NCBI GenBank assembly: GCA_033032175.1
Contig: CM065313.1
Coordinates: forward strand, 20,752,327 to 20,816,326
DNA: 64,000 nt
Direction: 5' to 3'
Origin: Saturnia japonica
Taxonomy: Eukaryota > Arthropoda > Insecta > Lepidoptera > Saturniidae
Below are positions 12,250-21,880 of the stretch, piece after piece (the first letter of the stretch is position 1; every line of letters starts with the position of its first letter). The notes under the pieces were generated by a model. That model was not told where the DNA came from. It ran no database searches and worked only from the letters and a program-made list of their open reading frames with translations. The translations under genes and the position numbers were made by a program.

Positions 12250-12475
12250 TATAACTTACTTAAAAAAGAGGTTATTAAAAACTTCAAAAGATCTCAATTC
12301 GAATGCATATTTTTCTTTATGGGTGTGCTCAGCCATAACTTATTGTTTTATGAACCGATTTAGTTTAATCTTTTTTCGTTCGAAAGGGGGATATCTATAT
12401 TTTAATTGCATCGATATTTCGACTTCGAAGATGCACCAGGAAACTCTTTAAAATCATTGAAGTGGGTTTTCCTTT
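12250..12475 (+). repeat. ATGAACCGATTT-family repeat, copy 1
   Basis: Shares in order GAGGTTATTAAAA, CAGCCATAACTTATTG, ATGAACCGATTT, TTAATTGCATCG, CTTCGAAGATGCACC and ACTCTTTAAAATCATTG with copies at 23385 and 24150. Noncoding; probably the 3' end of a retroelement. It covers most of the open frame 12124-12363, which I do not treat as a gene. Confidence 0.65.
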
Positions 12476-12850
12476 TTGTTAAGAATTGTCGTGTTATTAT
12501 TAATTATTATCGACCAAAATATGAACACATTTGCAATGAAAGAAAATAAACTGAATCTTAATATATTGTCAGATTTTATAAAATACATGCTTGTACTGAT
12601 TATTAAATCTCAGTATAATTATAAATGCCCACGTATCGTTTACTAAAATCCATATTAAACTGTATTTTATACATTTCTTAAATGTTCGTAAAATATTATG
12701 GTAATTAATAAACTATTGATTCAAAATCTCTATCATTTTGTATGAAGTGAATTATTTATTTTAATTATCACTTATAGATAGATGAATTGTTTGCCGTCAA
12801 TTTGCTAAGTGATATTCACGAATTTATGTTTTCCTACTCTGTAATTTTTA
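12476..12850. other. AT-rich spacer
   Basis: Very AT-rich; nothing recognised. Confidence 0.5.
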
Positions 12851-13020
12851 AACCCCGACGCAAAAAGGGGTGTTATGAGTTTCTTAAACGCGTGAACCGA
12901 TTTGAATGCAGTTTTCTTATTTGAAAGCGGGTTTTCTAGCGGTCATTTCTTAGATATGTACAATTAAAATCGGTCCAGTCGTTTCAAGGTCATCAGCTCT
13001 TTTCTGATTTATAAGTAGGT
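12851..13020 (+). repeat. ACCCCGACGCAAAAAGGGG-type repeat fragment
   Basis: ACCCCGACGCAAAAAGGGGT followed by TGAACCGATTTGAATG and AAAATCGGTCCAGTCGTTT is a motif order I recall from Lepidoptera retroelement 3' ends. Only one copy in this window. Confidence 0.5.
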
Positions 13021-13896
13021 GTTAGTATCTTTAACAGGTCTGATTGGGTCGAGATTTGATATTCTGTTACTTCAATAATATTAGAAAAACCTTTACCGGA
13101 TACTGCAGCGTCATATGAAATCACTAAGTATCTTTTGAGGAGTTCCTCATCAACTTATAGCAAAGATATTGGGTTATGTTTCATAAGAATAGTTTCAACA
13201 AATAGGTTACGTGTATCGGGGGCTTGTTAAAATTTCAATTTACCTTGTAATGGTGTCCTATTTAAAATAATTTGACCGGGATGAAAACGTGTGGTGAATA
13301 TAATCACCAATGTACATGTATAGGAACTTATAAAAAAATCTCAGTTATATTTATTTTAGAACCCTCCATGATGGTAGCGACTGTCGACCACCACTCATCT
13401 CTGAGTGGTCTCCGTCGTACTAGTACTTTTAGGTATAGTGCAGTAGTTCTGTATATAATACCTATATACAGACAATTTACGGAGAGAAGAAGAAAAAATT
13501 TAAATGTTTTGTTTCATTTGCTTTATAAAGTAACTGTAAGATTAGTTTTTTTTTTGTTTGTATTGAAACGATATGCAGTGTTTAGTGTTTTCTAATTTAT
13601 TACAATAATCTGCATTAAACATAACGATTCGAAAATGTTTCGTAAAAAACTCTTCAAAAAAAAAATTTAATTCCTTTCAAAAAAATTCAATTTGTTTAGA
13701 TTATACCTAATATTGATATCTCTATAAGATATACGAAAAAATGAAATAGGCACACATACAATTTTAAATTCAAATAATTAAAACGGTACGTACCAAATAT
13801 GCCTAATAAATAAGTGAAACCATCCCCACATTAAAAGTTCTAAGTAAGTAACAATACAAGAAAACTAAGTTATGAATTTTAATTGGCCCCGAGATG
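13021..13896. other. Noncoding with a small hairpin
   Basis: CCACTCATCTCTGAGTGG (13391-13408) is a 7 bp-arm hairpin set in GTCGACCACC...CTCCGTCGTAC; a related sequence occurs at 28009-28052. Open frame 13272-13595 spans it and ends in low-complexity Phe/Val; not treated as a gene. Confidence 0.45.
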
Positions 13897-13985
13897 TAAT
13901 TACGAGGAACATTTGGGTCTTATCTGCGGAGCACTTTTCCTTTTACCGCACCTAACTTCACGGTTATCAGGTGAAACTTTCGCTC
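13897..13985. promoter_or_regulatory. Candidate enhancer-like motif cluster
   Basis: Within 90 bp of less AT-rich DNA are a TAATTA core (13897-13902), GATA-type sites TTATCT (13920) and TTATCAG (13964), RUNX-type cores TGCGG (13925) and ACCGCACC (13945-13952), and an E-box CAGGTG (13968-13973). The clustering is seen directly; enhancer function is inference from motif knowledge only. Confidence 0.25.
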
Positions 13986-14205
13986 GGGAAAATTGAAAAT
14001 TTTACGAGTTTAGAACTGCGGTCGTAATGTAAGCGTTTGCCGAGTTTTTTTAGTTGAATTTAATTATTATTCAGTTTAAGCCATGTTAGTGTTATGTTAT
14101 AACATTTATATATGTAACACACAAAAGTACAGTCCATTACAATTTTTGTAGTTAGAAATAAATTTTTGTGGTCTAGTTGTGTATATTCCCTGTTTACGAA
14201 GAAAT

Positions 14206-14692
14206 TATGGCTCAGTAGAATCCTTTAGGACATCTTATCAATCCACGTGAGGTCGAATCCCTGCAATTACCTTGAGCTTTCAGCAAAGGAAAACATTGTG
14301 ATGAAAGCATAGCATGTGGTAGTGTTTTTTTTAATGCAAATCTAGCTAGAGACTATCCTCAAGTTTAAAATATGTTGCCAAGCACCTATATATATGTGGG
14401 ATATTGGCGAGTGAAATGATTTGGAACTTGTTGATATTTCTTTAATTAATACGGCACGAAAAAATAAATATCTTACTTCGTAAATCTTAGTTGACATCTC
14501 AGTAGTGTTGCTCTTTTGAAAAAAAAAACTCAATAATACCATCTTCAAAGGGTAAGCGTAAAAAATATACGAATTATAAAAACAAAACATATTATTCTAA
14601 ATATTATTCCACATATATGTGTTCCGATAGCTGCACTTTAGAACCAGTCCTCTCATTAGGCTTAGCGTGTTACCAGCTTGGACTTCATCGAC
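14206..14692 (+). mobile_element. tRNA-derived SINE with a nested insertion
   Basis: A box ATGGCTCAGTAGAAT (14207-14221), B box GGTCGAATCCC (14251-14261), then the CAAAGGAAAACATTGTGATG block. The body matches the 6.8 kb SINE at GCCAAGCACCTATATATATG, is interrupted at 14399-14612, and resumes at GTTCCGATAGCTGCACTT, ending near GGACTTCATCGACATG. Confidence 0.7.
14399..14612. mobile_element. 214 bp insertion inside the SINE, 9 bp target duplication
   Basis: The SINE sequence ATATATGTG occurs at both borders (14390-14398 and 14613-14621), and the 6.8 kb SINE copy has the uninterrupted order. The insert begins GGATATTGGCGAG and ends ATATTATTCCAC; the ends are not convincing inverted repeats. AT-rich and without coding frame. 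The minus open frame 14342-14590 crosses the border and is not a gene. Class unknown. Confidence 0.55.
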
Positions 14693-16400
14693 ATGTAAAA
14701 TCAGGTGAGGTGGTGGCCAAAACACTATAACCTACAACTAATTCAAAAAAAATTATAAGACGTAAACGTACGTTTTTTTAATGTTTGTCTATCAATGACG
14801 CTATATTGTCCAGCGAAGCGAGCAGGTAATATGCATTGTTATTGTATGTAAAGTATCATTTTAATTCTCCGAAGTTGAACAAAAATACAAGATGTGGATG
14901 GACGACTTATGAATTTAAAATTAAATTGAATTAGATACTTGAAAAATAAGAAGTTAGATTAATTAACATTTAAGATAGTGTGGAGTTGCGTAAAAGATAC
15001 CTACATTCAGCAGTATGGAAGTGTAGAATAATTATGAGAATTAAGTAAATAGTTTACATAACTCTGTACAAGTGGCAAGCTATACAAAAGAATTCTCTGA
15101 AAAATGTAAAAAAATAAACCCTTTATGTTATCGATGTTGACCGATCATTAAATGGACACGGTAATTTTTGGATTCAATGGTAAATGTAATAATAAATAAA
15201 CGTTCACAATAAAAATTTGTATATTTAAACTAAAGGTACTCTTAGTTAGGTAGGCTAGTCTTGTTGTAATTATAAGCAAAACAAAATAATGAATATTACA
15301 ATTATATTTCCCCAAATATCTTTTTTTAGGAAATGACTTATTAAAATTAATGTGGTACCCTATTTACACGCTTAGATAAAAATGAATAAACATAAGCGAT
15401 ATTATACCGCCTGCAGTGTGACCACAGATAGCTCGAGCAACGAATTAATTTTGTTATCAAGTATTAATGTCCTATCTGGACTTTCCCCTGATTACGTATT
15501 TGGTATTTTGTTTTAAAATGTATATAGGTAGCTACAGTTTATCAATACTGATTTTAATAACTCTTGAACAGATTTTTAGCTAGCATAAGTTTCGATAGTA
15601 TACGAATACGATGAAAACGTTCTGTTTTATGTATAGCCAAGATTAGTTCCTCCTCGTTTTCCTTACAAGCGTTGCTGGTCGATGGTTGATTTCGAAAGTT
15701 ACTAAGCTTTCATAATAAATAAATAAAGAAGTACAACGCGATAGATAAATGTTAGTATTTGCAAAGTTAATAACATATATACATATACATTGTTAATTTT
15801 TATAAATCAGCTCAACAAAATGACTGCACAGTACTTTTAGAAAATATAGTACAGAAACAATGGCAAACGCAGTTGAGAAATTCCATCGGAAGAAGTTGTC
15901 GTCATACCGGCTTGCTGAAATGCCTCTCCAAGACTCGTTTAAAGAACCCAATATAACAGGAGTGATGGAATGCGCTGGCATGGAGGTGATTCCAAATATT
16001 TTTCACACCTTCGGCAAACATAAAAATTTGCAAAATTCTTTGTTTTTGTCGAGATTAGTGTTAACGTGGTTATATATTGGAAGGGAGATGAAGGGATCAA
16101 ATAACTTTTCAGAACACTCGAAATGATACAGACGATGAAATACGTTCATTGAAGCAAAGTTCTCCTGTAACTGAAGGGGTTTTAAGTTCTTCGTGACGTT
16201 ATCACGTTTTTTTCTTAATTTTTTTTATATTCCTGCAGTCCGCGTAGTAATACAATAAACTTAATATTTTCTATACTTATAAGGTGGACTTAAAACTTAC
16301 TAACTTAAATTAAGTTAGTCCCTAAAAGGGTTATTCGCTTTTAAGCATTATCGGTCTGAATAAAGAAGTTACTTCTTTTGGTAACGATTAATAAAATATA
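14693..16400. other. AT-rich noncoding with one unrecognised open frame
   Basis: An open frame at 15860-16126 (88 codons) has a good start context and ordinary composition, but I do not recognise it; an antisense frame of similar length covers the same bases. A 10 bp-arm palindrome, ACTAACTTAA-A-TTAAGTTAGT, lies at 16299-16319. Otherwise nothing recognised. Confidence 0.4.
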
Positions 16401-16810
16401 TTTTTCTCAAATATGTACGGAAATATTGTCATTATTTTCCAAAAAAGAACACGCGAAGTATTGAATGCCAAGAATGATAAAAGAGATCCAATCAAAGAGT
16501 ATTTATTAACCCTAGCACGCCGTTTCATACAACATTCCTGGAGCGCTGTAATGTTCCAAATTAAAAAAAACGCTACTGCAATGGATTTCATTTTTTTGTC
16601 GATTTCGAAATTCGATACATCACCTGTTCTTTTTTCGATAATAATGACAATATTTCCATGCATGTTTGGGAAAAGCACTATATGTGCCTTGGCGGAAATG
16701 GCAATTGCCTGTCTCGTATTAGTGAAGTCCTCGCCTACGGCTCGGCTTTCAAACTCAAACTCGACCTGCAATTGCATATTTCATGGCATTTGCAATAATG
16801 TATTACTATA
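16401..16810. mobile_element. Foldback element, copy 1 (empty-site form)
   Basis: Left arm about 16401-16466 and right arm about 16606-16674 are inverted copies: both read GGAAATATTGTCATTATT and AAAAAAGAACA outwards-in. The ~140 bp centre is unpaired. It matches the element at 44071-44358, but with the centre in the opposite orientation. A further 125 bp (16675-16800: GGCGGAAATGGCAATTGCCT, GTGAAGTCCTCGCCTACGG) matches 43045-43170 reversed. The two long antisense open frames 16388-16811 are produced by the inverted repeat. Confidence 0.75.
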
Positions 16811-18066
16811 ATTTTCCTAACAAGTTGTATTAATTTATTGTCTTACATAGTAAGTAGACGGTGTATATATTTCTGTTGCAGAGTTCAAAAATAACATAAG
16901 TAAATTCGAGTTAAAGCCAGGTGAAACACAGCAATACTCTAAACAATACGCGAATAAAATTACAACCCTCTCAAACGAAAATACACATTGAAAAATCACC
17001 TTCCGATAAAGGGCGCTGGTTGCAACATAACTTGCGGTGTACAGTCAACGACATAAATAAAGACGGTAAATTTAGAGTTCTGCGGTCCGTACGTACCGCG
17101 CCGCGCCGCGCCGCGCACCTGGCGCGTGCCTGTACGCGGTTCTAGACTGTACCACTGTACTCAACGGATTTCTATAGAGATGTTTTATTTTCAAGAATTT
17201 TAAGAACGGAATATTTGAATGTTTGCGTATTTTTTATTGACGTGACAACGTCTTATAATTCGATGGAGCCGGCTGTACGCACGAAAAAACATGACTCATG
17301 CGGCGTTACCTCGCTCTGAGGCGTTCCATTTAAGGTTTGAAGTACAAGCGAGAGCGCGGAACAAGCGACAAAGAGGCACAATCAGCCTCCGCGTTTGGCA
17401 GCGTTCGACATCTGTCTCTCTCCTACTTGAGTGAGCGATGCGTCCGCGTGGACAGCTGCTATACAATAATACATTTCATGTTTTCGTCAAGTATGAAGTG
17501 CAGTAAAAAATGAATGTAGTGTCAATTGTTTATAGCAGCGATAATTGCGGCGATAAAAGTAATGATTCTTTCGATATTAAATATATGTTCAGTGATATAT
17601 TGTCCAATATTCGTGCTTTCATTATTAAAATAAATACCATCGGTCCGCTAGTGCAGCGATTGTAGGTTATGCTATAATTGACAAAACTATAACAATAAGT
17701 TAACAGAACTATTTGTATTTATGCGTACAAATAAATGTAACTTGATCAATTCAATTGTCATTTCCATTTACCTCCTTCTCTATATCCATACAAAATATCT
17801 ATCAAACAAATAAAATTACAATTTTCTTTTGAAAAATGATACCATTCCGTCAGTATTTTCTTATGACGTTGTCACGTTCAACTATCATCAGTAAACCGAC
17901 TTTACAGAGAACAGATTTTTTATTTACATACCAAGTTTTGTCTCAATTCATCAAGTAATCATGATGTAACAAGGTTTGTCATTTAACTGACTTAAACCTT
18001 ACATTAAAGAAAATCTTCAAAATGAAATACATATATTTGGTATAAATATAAATTATTTTTATTTAA
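16811..18066. other. Noncoding with CpG-rich patches
   Basis: 17096-17116 is four CCGCG units. 17270-17460 is also CpG-rich with GCGAGAGCGCGG and GCGATGCGTCCGCGTGG. Such patches can mark promoters, but I see no TATA, splice site or coding exon to anchor one. The open frame at 16921-17145 ends in the CCGCG array and has no motif. Remaining DNA is AT-rich. Confidence 0.4.
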
Positions 18067-18530
18067 AACTAGTTGTGGATATGGCTTCGCTCACGTGGAC
18101 TACAGTATGCCCGCATGAATCTTGCTCCCCCGCTCCCGGCTATTTTAAAGACAAAAATGATTATTGTGGGTGTTCCTTAGAAGATACACTCTCCCTGACT
18201 TTTTTGTTGGTCTTTTAAATGTCTATAATTTTTTAGTACATTAATTTGCTATACCTCTTATAATTTACTTAGCGTAAGTCATTTAAGCGCCCTAATTGAT
18301 TCACGATGAGAAGTTTTTTTTATTTGTGCGTAACCTTAATTCTTTTTCTAAAATAAAAGTAGCCTAAGTTACTTCTTATAAATTCAGCTATCTACCAGTG
18401 AAAGTCCCGTCAAAATCAGTCCAACCGTTTCGGAGATTACCAGGATCAAATAGAAAGACAAACACAAAAAATTTAAAAATGGATGTTTTTTTATAGGTAT
18501 CCTATATACTTTCAAATGCATTTAGTACAC
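18067..18530 (+). repeat. GTCAAAATCGGTCC-family repeat
   Basis: Near full-length copy: ACTAGTTGTGG / GGCTTCGCTCACGTGGACTA, CTCCCGGCTATTTTAAAGAC, GTGAAAGTCCCGTCAAAATC, CCAACCGTTTCGGAGATTAC, a short ACA/AGACAAA run, then TATAGGTATCCTATATACTT and GCATTTAGTAC. No coding frame and no pol III boxes seen. Confidence 0.75.
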
Positions 18531-18897
18531 TTCTATATACACTTGAATTTTTTAAATTGTATATATTTAGATAATTGAAAAAATAAAAATAGACAAGCGA
18601 TGTCATCAAATAAACACACGACTAAAGAAATTAATACACCTAAAAATTTGCACGATACTTTCCTAAATTCACCAACAGATGGCAATGTAACCAATCGAAC
18701 TGTAGAGAAGTACTAAAATAACATTTTTAGACAAATAAAATTAAAATTATTATTATTAGTATTACGGTTATATTAATGTATTAAATCGCATATACTGAAT
18801 ATTATAATAAATCACATATGTATTTTAATTTTTCTTAATATATTTAACAATATACCTAAATCGCACTATTAAAATATTTTGTAATAGTAACTATATA
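18531..18897. other. AT-rich DNA left of the mariner, probable distal U6 promoter region
   Basis: No repeat recognised. If the mariner at 18898 was inserted into the U6 promoter, the last ~60 bases here (to CTATATA at 18891-18897) are the displaced upstream promoter, where a proximal sequence element would be expected. I cannot confirm such an element by eye. Confidence 0.35.
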
Positions 18898-20182
18898 TTA
18901 GGTCCTTATATGTAAAATTAGCGTTTTGTCGTACTGACCACTTTGATCTGAAATATCTACTCTTTGGTTAAGAATTCCCAATTCAAATTTATAAAAATTA
19001 TTCAGCTGGTACATTTGAATTAAGAAAACAGTCATTAATTAGTTTTTTTCTTCAATATTTTTTCTTTGGCGTCGCTTATTACCGCACAATGGAAAACATG
19101 AAATATGGGTATATTTACGAGTACGAGTTCTACCGTGGCACCAGTGCTGCAGAAACAGCTCGAAAGATTAATGATATGTACGGCGATGGTGTCGCAAAAG
19201 AAAGCATGGTACGTTTTTGGTTTCAATGTTTTCGTTCTGGAAACTTCGCCTTTCAGAACCAACCCCGTGGACGGCCGGAGACCAAAGTGGAAAATGAAGA
19301 ATTAAAGGCTAACGTGGAAGCGGAGTCATCACAAAGCACTTCAGAGATAGCTACAGGCTTTGGGGTAAGTGATAAAACTGTATTAATCCACTTGAAGCAA
19401 ATCGGGAAAGTACAAAATTTTAACGACGGGTACCTCATGAATTGAGTGTATCGAACTTGCAAACACACGTCGACTGCTGTGTTACTTTGCTCAACCGACA
19501 CAATAATGAAGGGATTTAAATAGAATCATTACTTGTGACAAAAAGTGGATACTGGACGATAATCAGTGTTGCTCATCGCAATGGCTGAACCCTGGAGACC
19601 CAGCCAAATCCTGCCCTAAACGAAAATTGACTCAGAAAAAGCTACTTGAGAGTGTTTGGTGGACTAGCGCCGGTGTCGATCACTACAGCTTTCTAAAATA
19701 TGGCCAAACGATTACGGCATATATCTATTGTCAGCAACTGCAAACCATTAAGGAAGAACTAGCTGCCAAACAACCGAGATTGGTCAATCGCTCTAGGCCA
19801 CTGCTGCTTCACGACAACGCAAGGCCACACACTGCACAACAAACAAAAACTAAGTTAGATGAGTTACAATTGGAATGTCTGCGACATCCACCGCACTCCC
19901 CGGACCTTGCTCCAACAGATTACCATTTTTTCCGGAATTTGGACAACTTCTTACAAGGAAAAAAATTCAACTGCGATGCGGCAGTCCAAACCGCCTTCAA
20001 AGAGTTTATTGATTCTCGCCCCATGGTTTTTTTTAGTAAAGGGATCAATGAACAACCTATAAGATGGCAAAAATGCATATATAACAACGATGCATACATT
20101 GATTAATTAAATATATTTCCAAAAAAAAAATGACTTTATATTCCTTCCGTACAAAACGCCAATTTCATATGTAAGGACCTAA
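18898..20182 (+). mobile_element. Complete mariner element (1,285 bp), TA-flanked
   Basis: Terminal inverted repeats of about 32 bp: the left end begins TTAGGTCCTTATATG and the right end, read inwards on the minus strand, begins TTAGGTCCTTACATATG. TA target dinucleotides flank it at 18896-18897 and 20183-20184. Length and ends are typical of mariner. It carries a frameshifted transposase gene. The transposase resembles the subgroup that includes Hsmar1 and cecropia mariners (knowledge-based). Its right end lies 26 bp upstream of the U6-like gene. Confidence 0.93.
19089..20106 (+). pseudogene. Mariner transposase, two single-base frameshifts
   Basis: The N-terminal part (to 19445) has the paired helix-turn-helix region, with RGRPETKV, SDKTVLIHLKQIGK and the start of the linker. 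A one-base loss near 19420 moves the frame; the VPHELS linker motif follows in the second frame, and another one-base loss near 19517 moves it again; the third frame continues to 20106 (ID end). The catalytic aspartates are all present: Asp in CDKKW (19537-19539; the usual Glu after Asp is Lys), Asp in LHDNARPH (19813-19815) and Asp in PTDYHFF (19918-19920), with 34 residues between the last two, the mariner DD34D signature. Not functional as it stands. Confidence 0.92.
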
Positions 20183-20208
20183 TATAATATCGATAAAAAG
20201 CTACAATT
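20183..20208 (+). promoter_or_regulatory. Residual U6 core promoter cut by the mariner
   Basis: The 26 bp between the mariner and U6 position +1 begin TATAATATCGATAAAAAGC. Joining the left flank (CTATATA, 18891-18897) to the sequence after the right TA would give an uninterrupted TATATATAA at about -30 to -22, the usual position of a U6 TATA box. The present arrangement keeps only its 3' part. Inference from position; not tested. Confidence 0.5.
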
Positions 20209-20317
20209 GTACTTGCTTCAGCAGTACATATACTAAAATTGGAACAATACAGAGAAGATTAGCATGGCCCCTGCGCAAGGATGACACGCAAAATCGTGAA
20301 CAGTTCCACATTTTTTT
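20209..20317 (+). ncRNA. U6 spliceosomal snRNA-like gene
   Basis: Matches U6 along its whole ~107 nt: 5' stem-loop GTACTTGCTTCAGCAGTAC, then ACATATACTAAAATTGGAAC, the ACAGAGA box (20250-20256), the AGC triad in GATTAGCATGG, CCCCTGCGCAAGGATGACAC of the internal stem-loop, and a 3' TTTTTTT run. U6 pairs with U4 and U2 in the spliceosome; it is made by RNA polymerase III. Differences from the animal consensus as I recall it: the first stem is GTAC/GTAC rather than GTTC/GAAC (still paired), A replaces G after GGAAC, and CAG replaces GCG before TTCCACA. These, and the split promoter, leave open whether it is an active gene or a pseudogene. Confidence 0.88.
20311..20317 (+). terminator. Pol III T-run terminator of U6
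   Basis: Seven T directly after TTCCACA, the normal 3' end of a U6 gene. Confidence 0.85.
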
Positions 20318-21385
20318 GATGTTTTTTTTAATAAACCTTTTTTTTAGTTTGGAATCCAACCGATTTCGGCAAAAAAATCCTCATCTCTCAGCGCATGATC
20401 AGTTTGAAGATGTTAGAAGTGTTTATTACGTTGCTTTATTTGGACCAAATTTGAATAATGTAGGTAGGTACATACCTATGTTTTTATCTATAATTTGTAC
20501 TTTGGCTATTATATTTCAATATTAACAGCTGTTTAAACGAAACAGTTATAACTACTATCACAGTTTAATCAGTTGTTACGCTATTATACGAGTCTATACC
20601 TATATCACGGATTAATCTTGGGACATAGGCTAACTAGTAAGGGATCAAAGGGATAAAGGGGAAGAAGAATGTAGCTTATAAACAATAATTGGCCTATTGT
20701 GTAAAAATAAAGTGATTTCTAACTACTAACACGAAACGTAAGTAGGTAATGTTTTTCTTTTGTTAAATCCTTGTTAGATTTAAAAAGGGAGCCACTACTT
20801 TACAATGACATTAATAATACGTTGAATGTATTAGAAGAATATTTTGGACATAGAGTATAGTATTTTCAATAACTCTAATGAATACTTTCAAGGAAATAAA
20901 AAAAATGACATTGTCTAATGTTTCCCCAACGTCAATCTAAGAGAAAAACTTGAATTATCTAGAATAGATCAGATAGGAAGGTGGCTTCATATGTAAGAGA
21001 TGAAGCATATCCAATGACCCTTCGAAGGGGAAAACAAACGAACCTCATAATCGTAAATATTAAATAGTATTTGTGCCTCATTGCACAACATGACGTTGGG
21101 CGCACGGCTAGGCTGGCCAAATGCCAAACGACGTCTGTTGTGTACGGCAGGTAACACCAGTAACGCTCAGTTCACACGACTCATGTTAGTCAGAGCTATA
21201 TATTAAAAAAAAAAAAAATTATACACACATTGTATTGTAGGTGTATCACAGGCTCGGAACACACTTACATGTAACACGCCCACTCTCGCCCATGGCTCTA
21301 ATGTAACTGACGCGGTGCGCTTGATAATTCGAGATAGTGTATTGACTGTAATGTGTGTGTTTATGTCTCAATGTGGGTATGCTTA
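20318..21385. other. Noncoding, nothing recognised
   Basis: AT-rich to about 21060, then a GC-richer part (21080-21320) with no motif I can assign. Open frame 20316-20525 starts at the U6 terminator and is not convincing. Confidence 0.5.
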
Positions 21386-21613
21386 TGTAGCGATATCGAT
21401 ATAGCGACATCTATCTTCGCCATAATTGACGCATCCTACATAGAGACATCTATCTCGCCACATACGACGCATCCTACATCGCGATATTAAAATTAACCGA
21501 ACAATTGAGTATTTAAACAAGAACCGTTGAACATAACACCCGTCTCGTCAGAGTATCCTCCCTTTTCTATGACGGATGAGGAACTTCACACTTTGTTCCT
21601 CACTTCCGCTAAA
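21386..21613 (+). mobile_element. Solo LTR, same family as the 38.3-39.5 kb element
   Basis: Begins TGTAGCG and ends CGCTAAA, flanked by a CTTA direct repeat (21382-21385 and 21614-21617). Two tandem ~36 bp units (each with GACATCTATC..GCC..GACGCATCCTACAT) start it, followed by AATTAACCGAACAATTGAGT, an A/T-rich box, AACACCCGTC and TCCTCCCTTTTCTATG. The same blocks in the same order, reversed, form the LTR at 38341-38572. No internal region remains. Confidence 0.7.
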
Positions 21614-21686
21614 CTTACATAATTAGACATACATTACGTTATAATAAATTATATACATTTAGGTACCTATATTATAGTTCCACTAC

Positions 21687-21880
21687 GGATAGGTAATTAG
21701 TCAGATTGCGACTTCTTTACAATCGCGGCAACAGCCCAAGCCGAGGTCCAGCCACTTTTGCCCCCTTGTGCGCTTGTTGCCCGCGCTTTCGCGGCTGATT
21801 GCCTTAAGTGCTCGGCCCCAAGCTCGGTAAATAGCCTTAAAAGCTATCAGCGGCTCTCTTTTTGGATATGGCCCCTCAGA
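21687..21880 (+). mobile_element. Unclassified SINE-like repeat, copy 1
   Basis: Shares AATTAG(T/C)CAGAT, ACAGCCCAAGCCGAGGTCC, GCTTTCGCGGCTGA, TGCCTTAAG and GTAAA...AAAAGC with copies at 42481-42689 and, reversed, 39113-39410. No clear pol III boxes. See the 42.5 kb copy for its target duplication. Confidence 0.65.

Noticed and set aside
15860..16126. 88-codon frame with good start context as a host gene
   Set aside because: Not recognised, overlapped antisense by another frame, and no splice sites or polyadenylation signal to support it. Mentioned in the region description only.
16388..16811. Two long antisense open frames (129 and 132 codons) on opposite strands
   Set aside because: They read into each other's complement and contain near-identical peptides because the DNA is an inverted repeat. 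A by-product of the foldback element.
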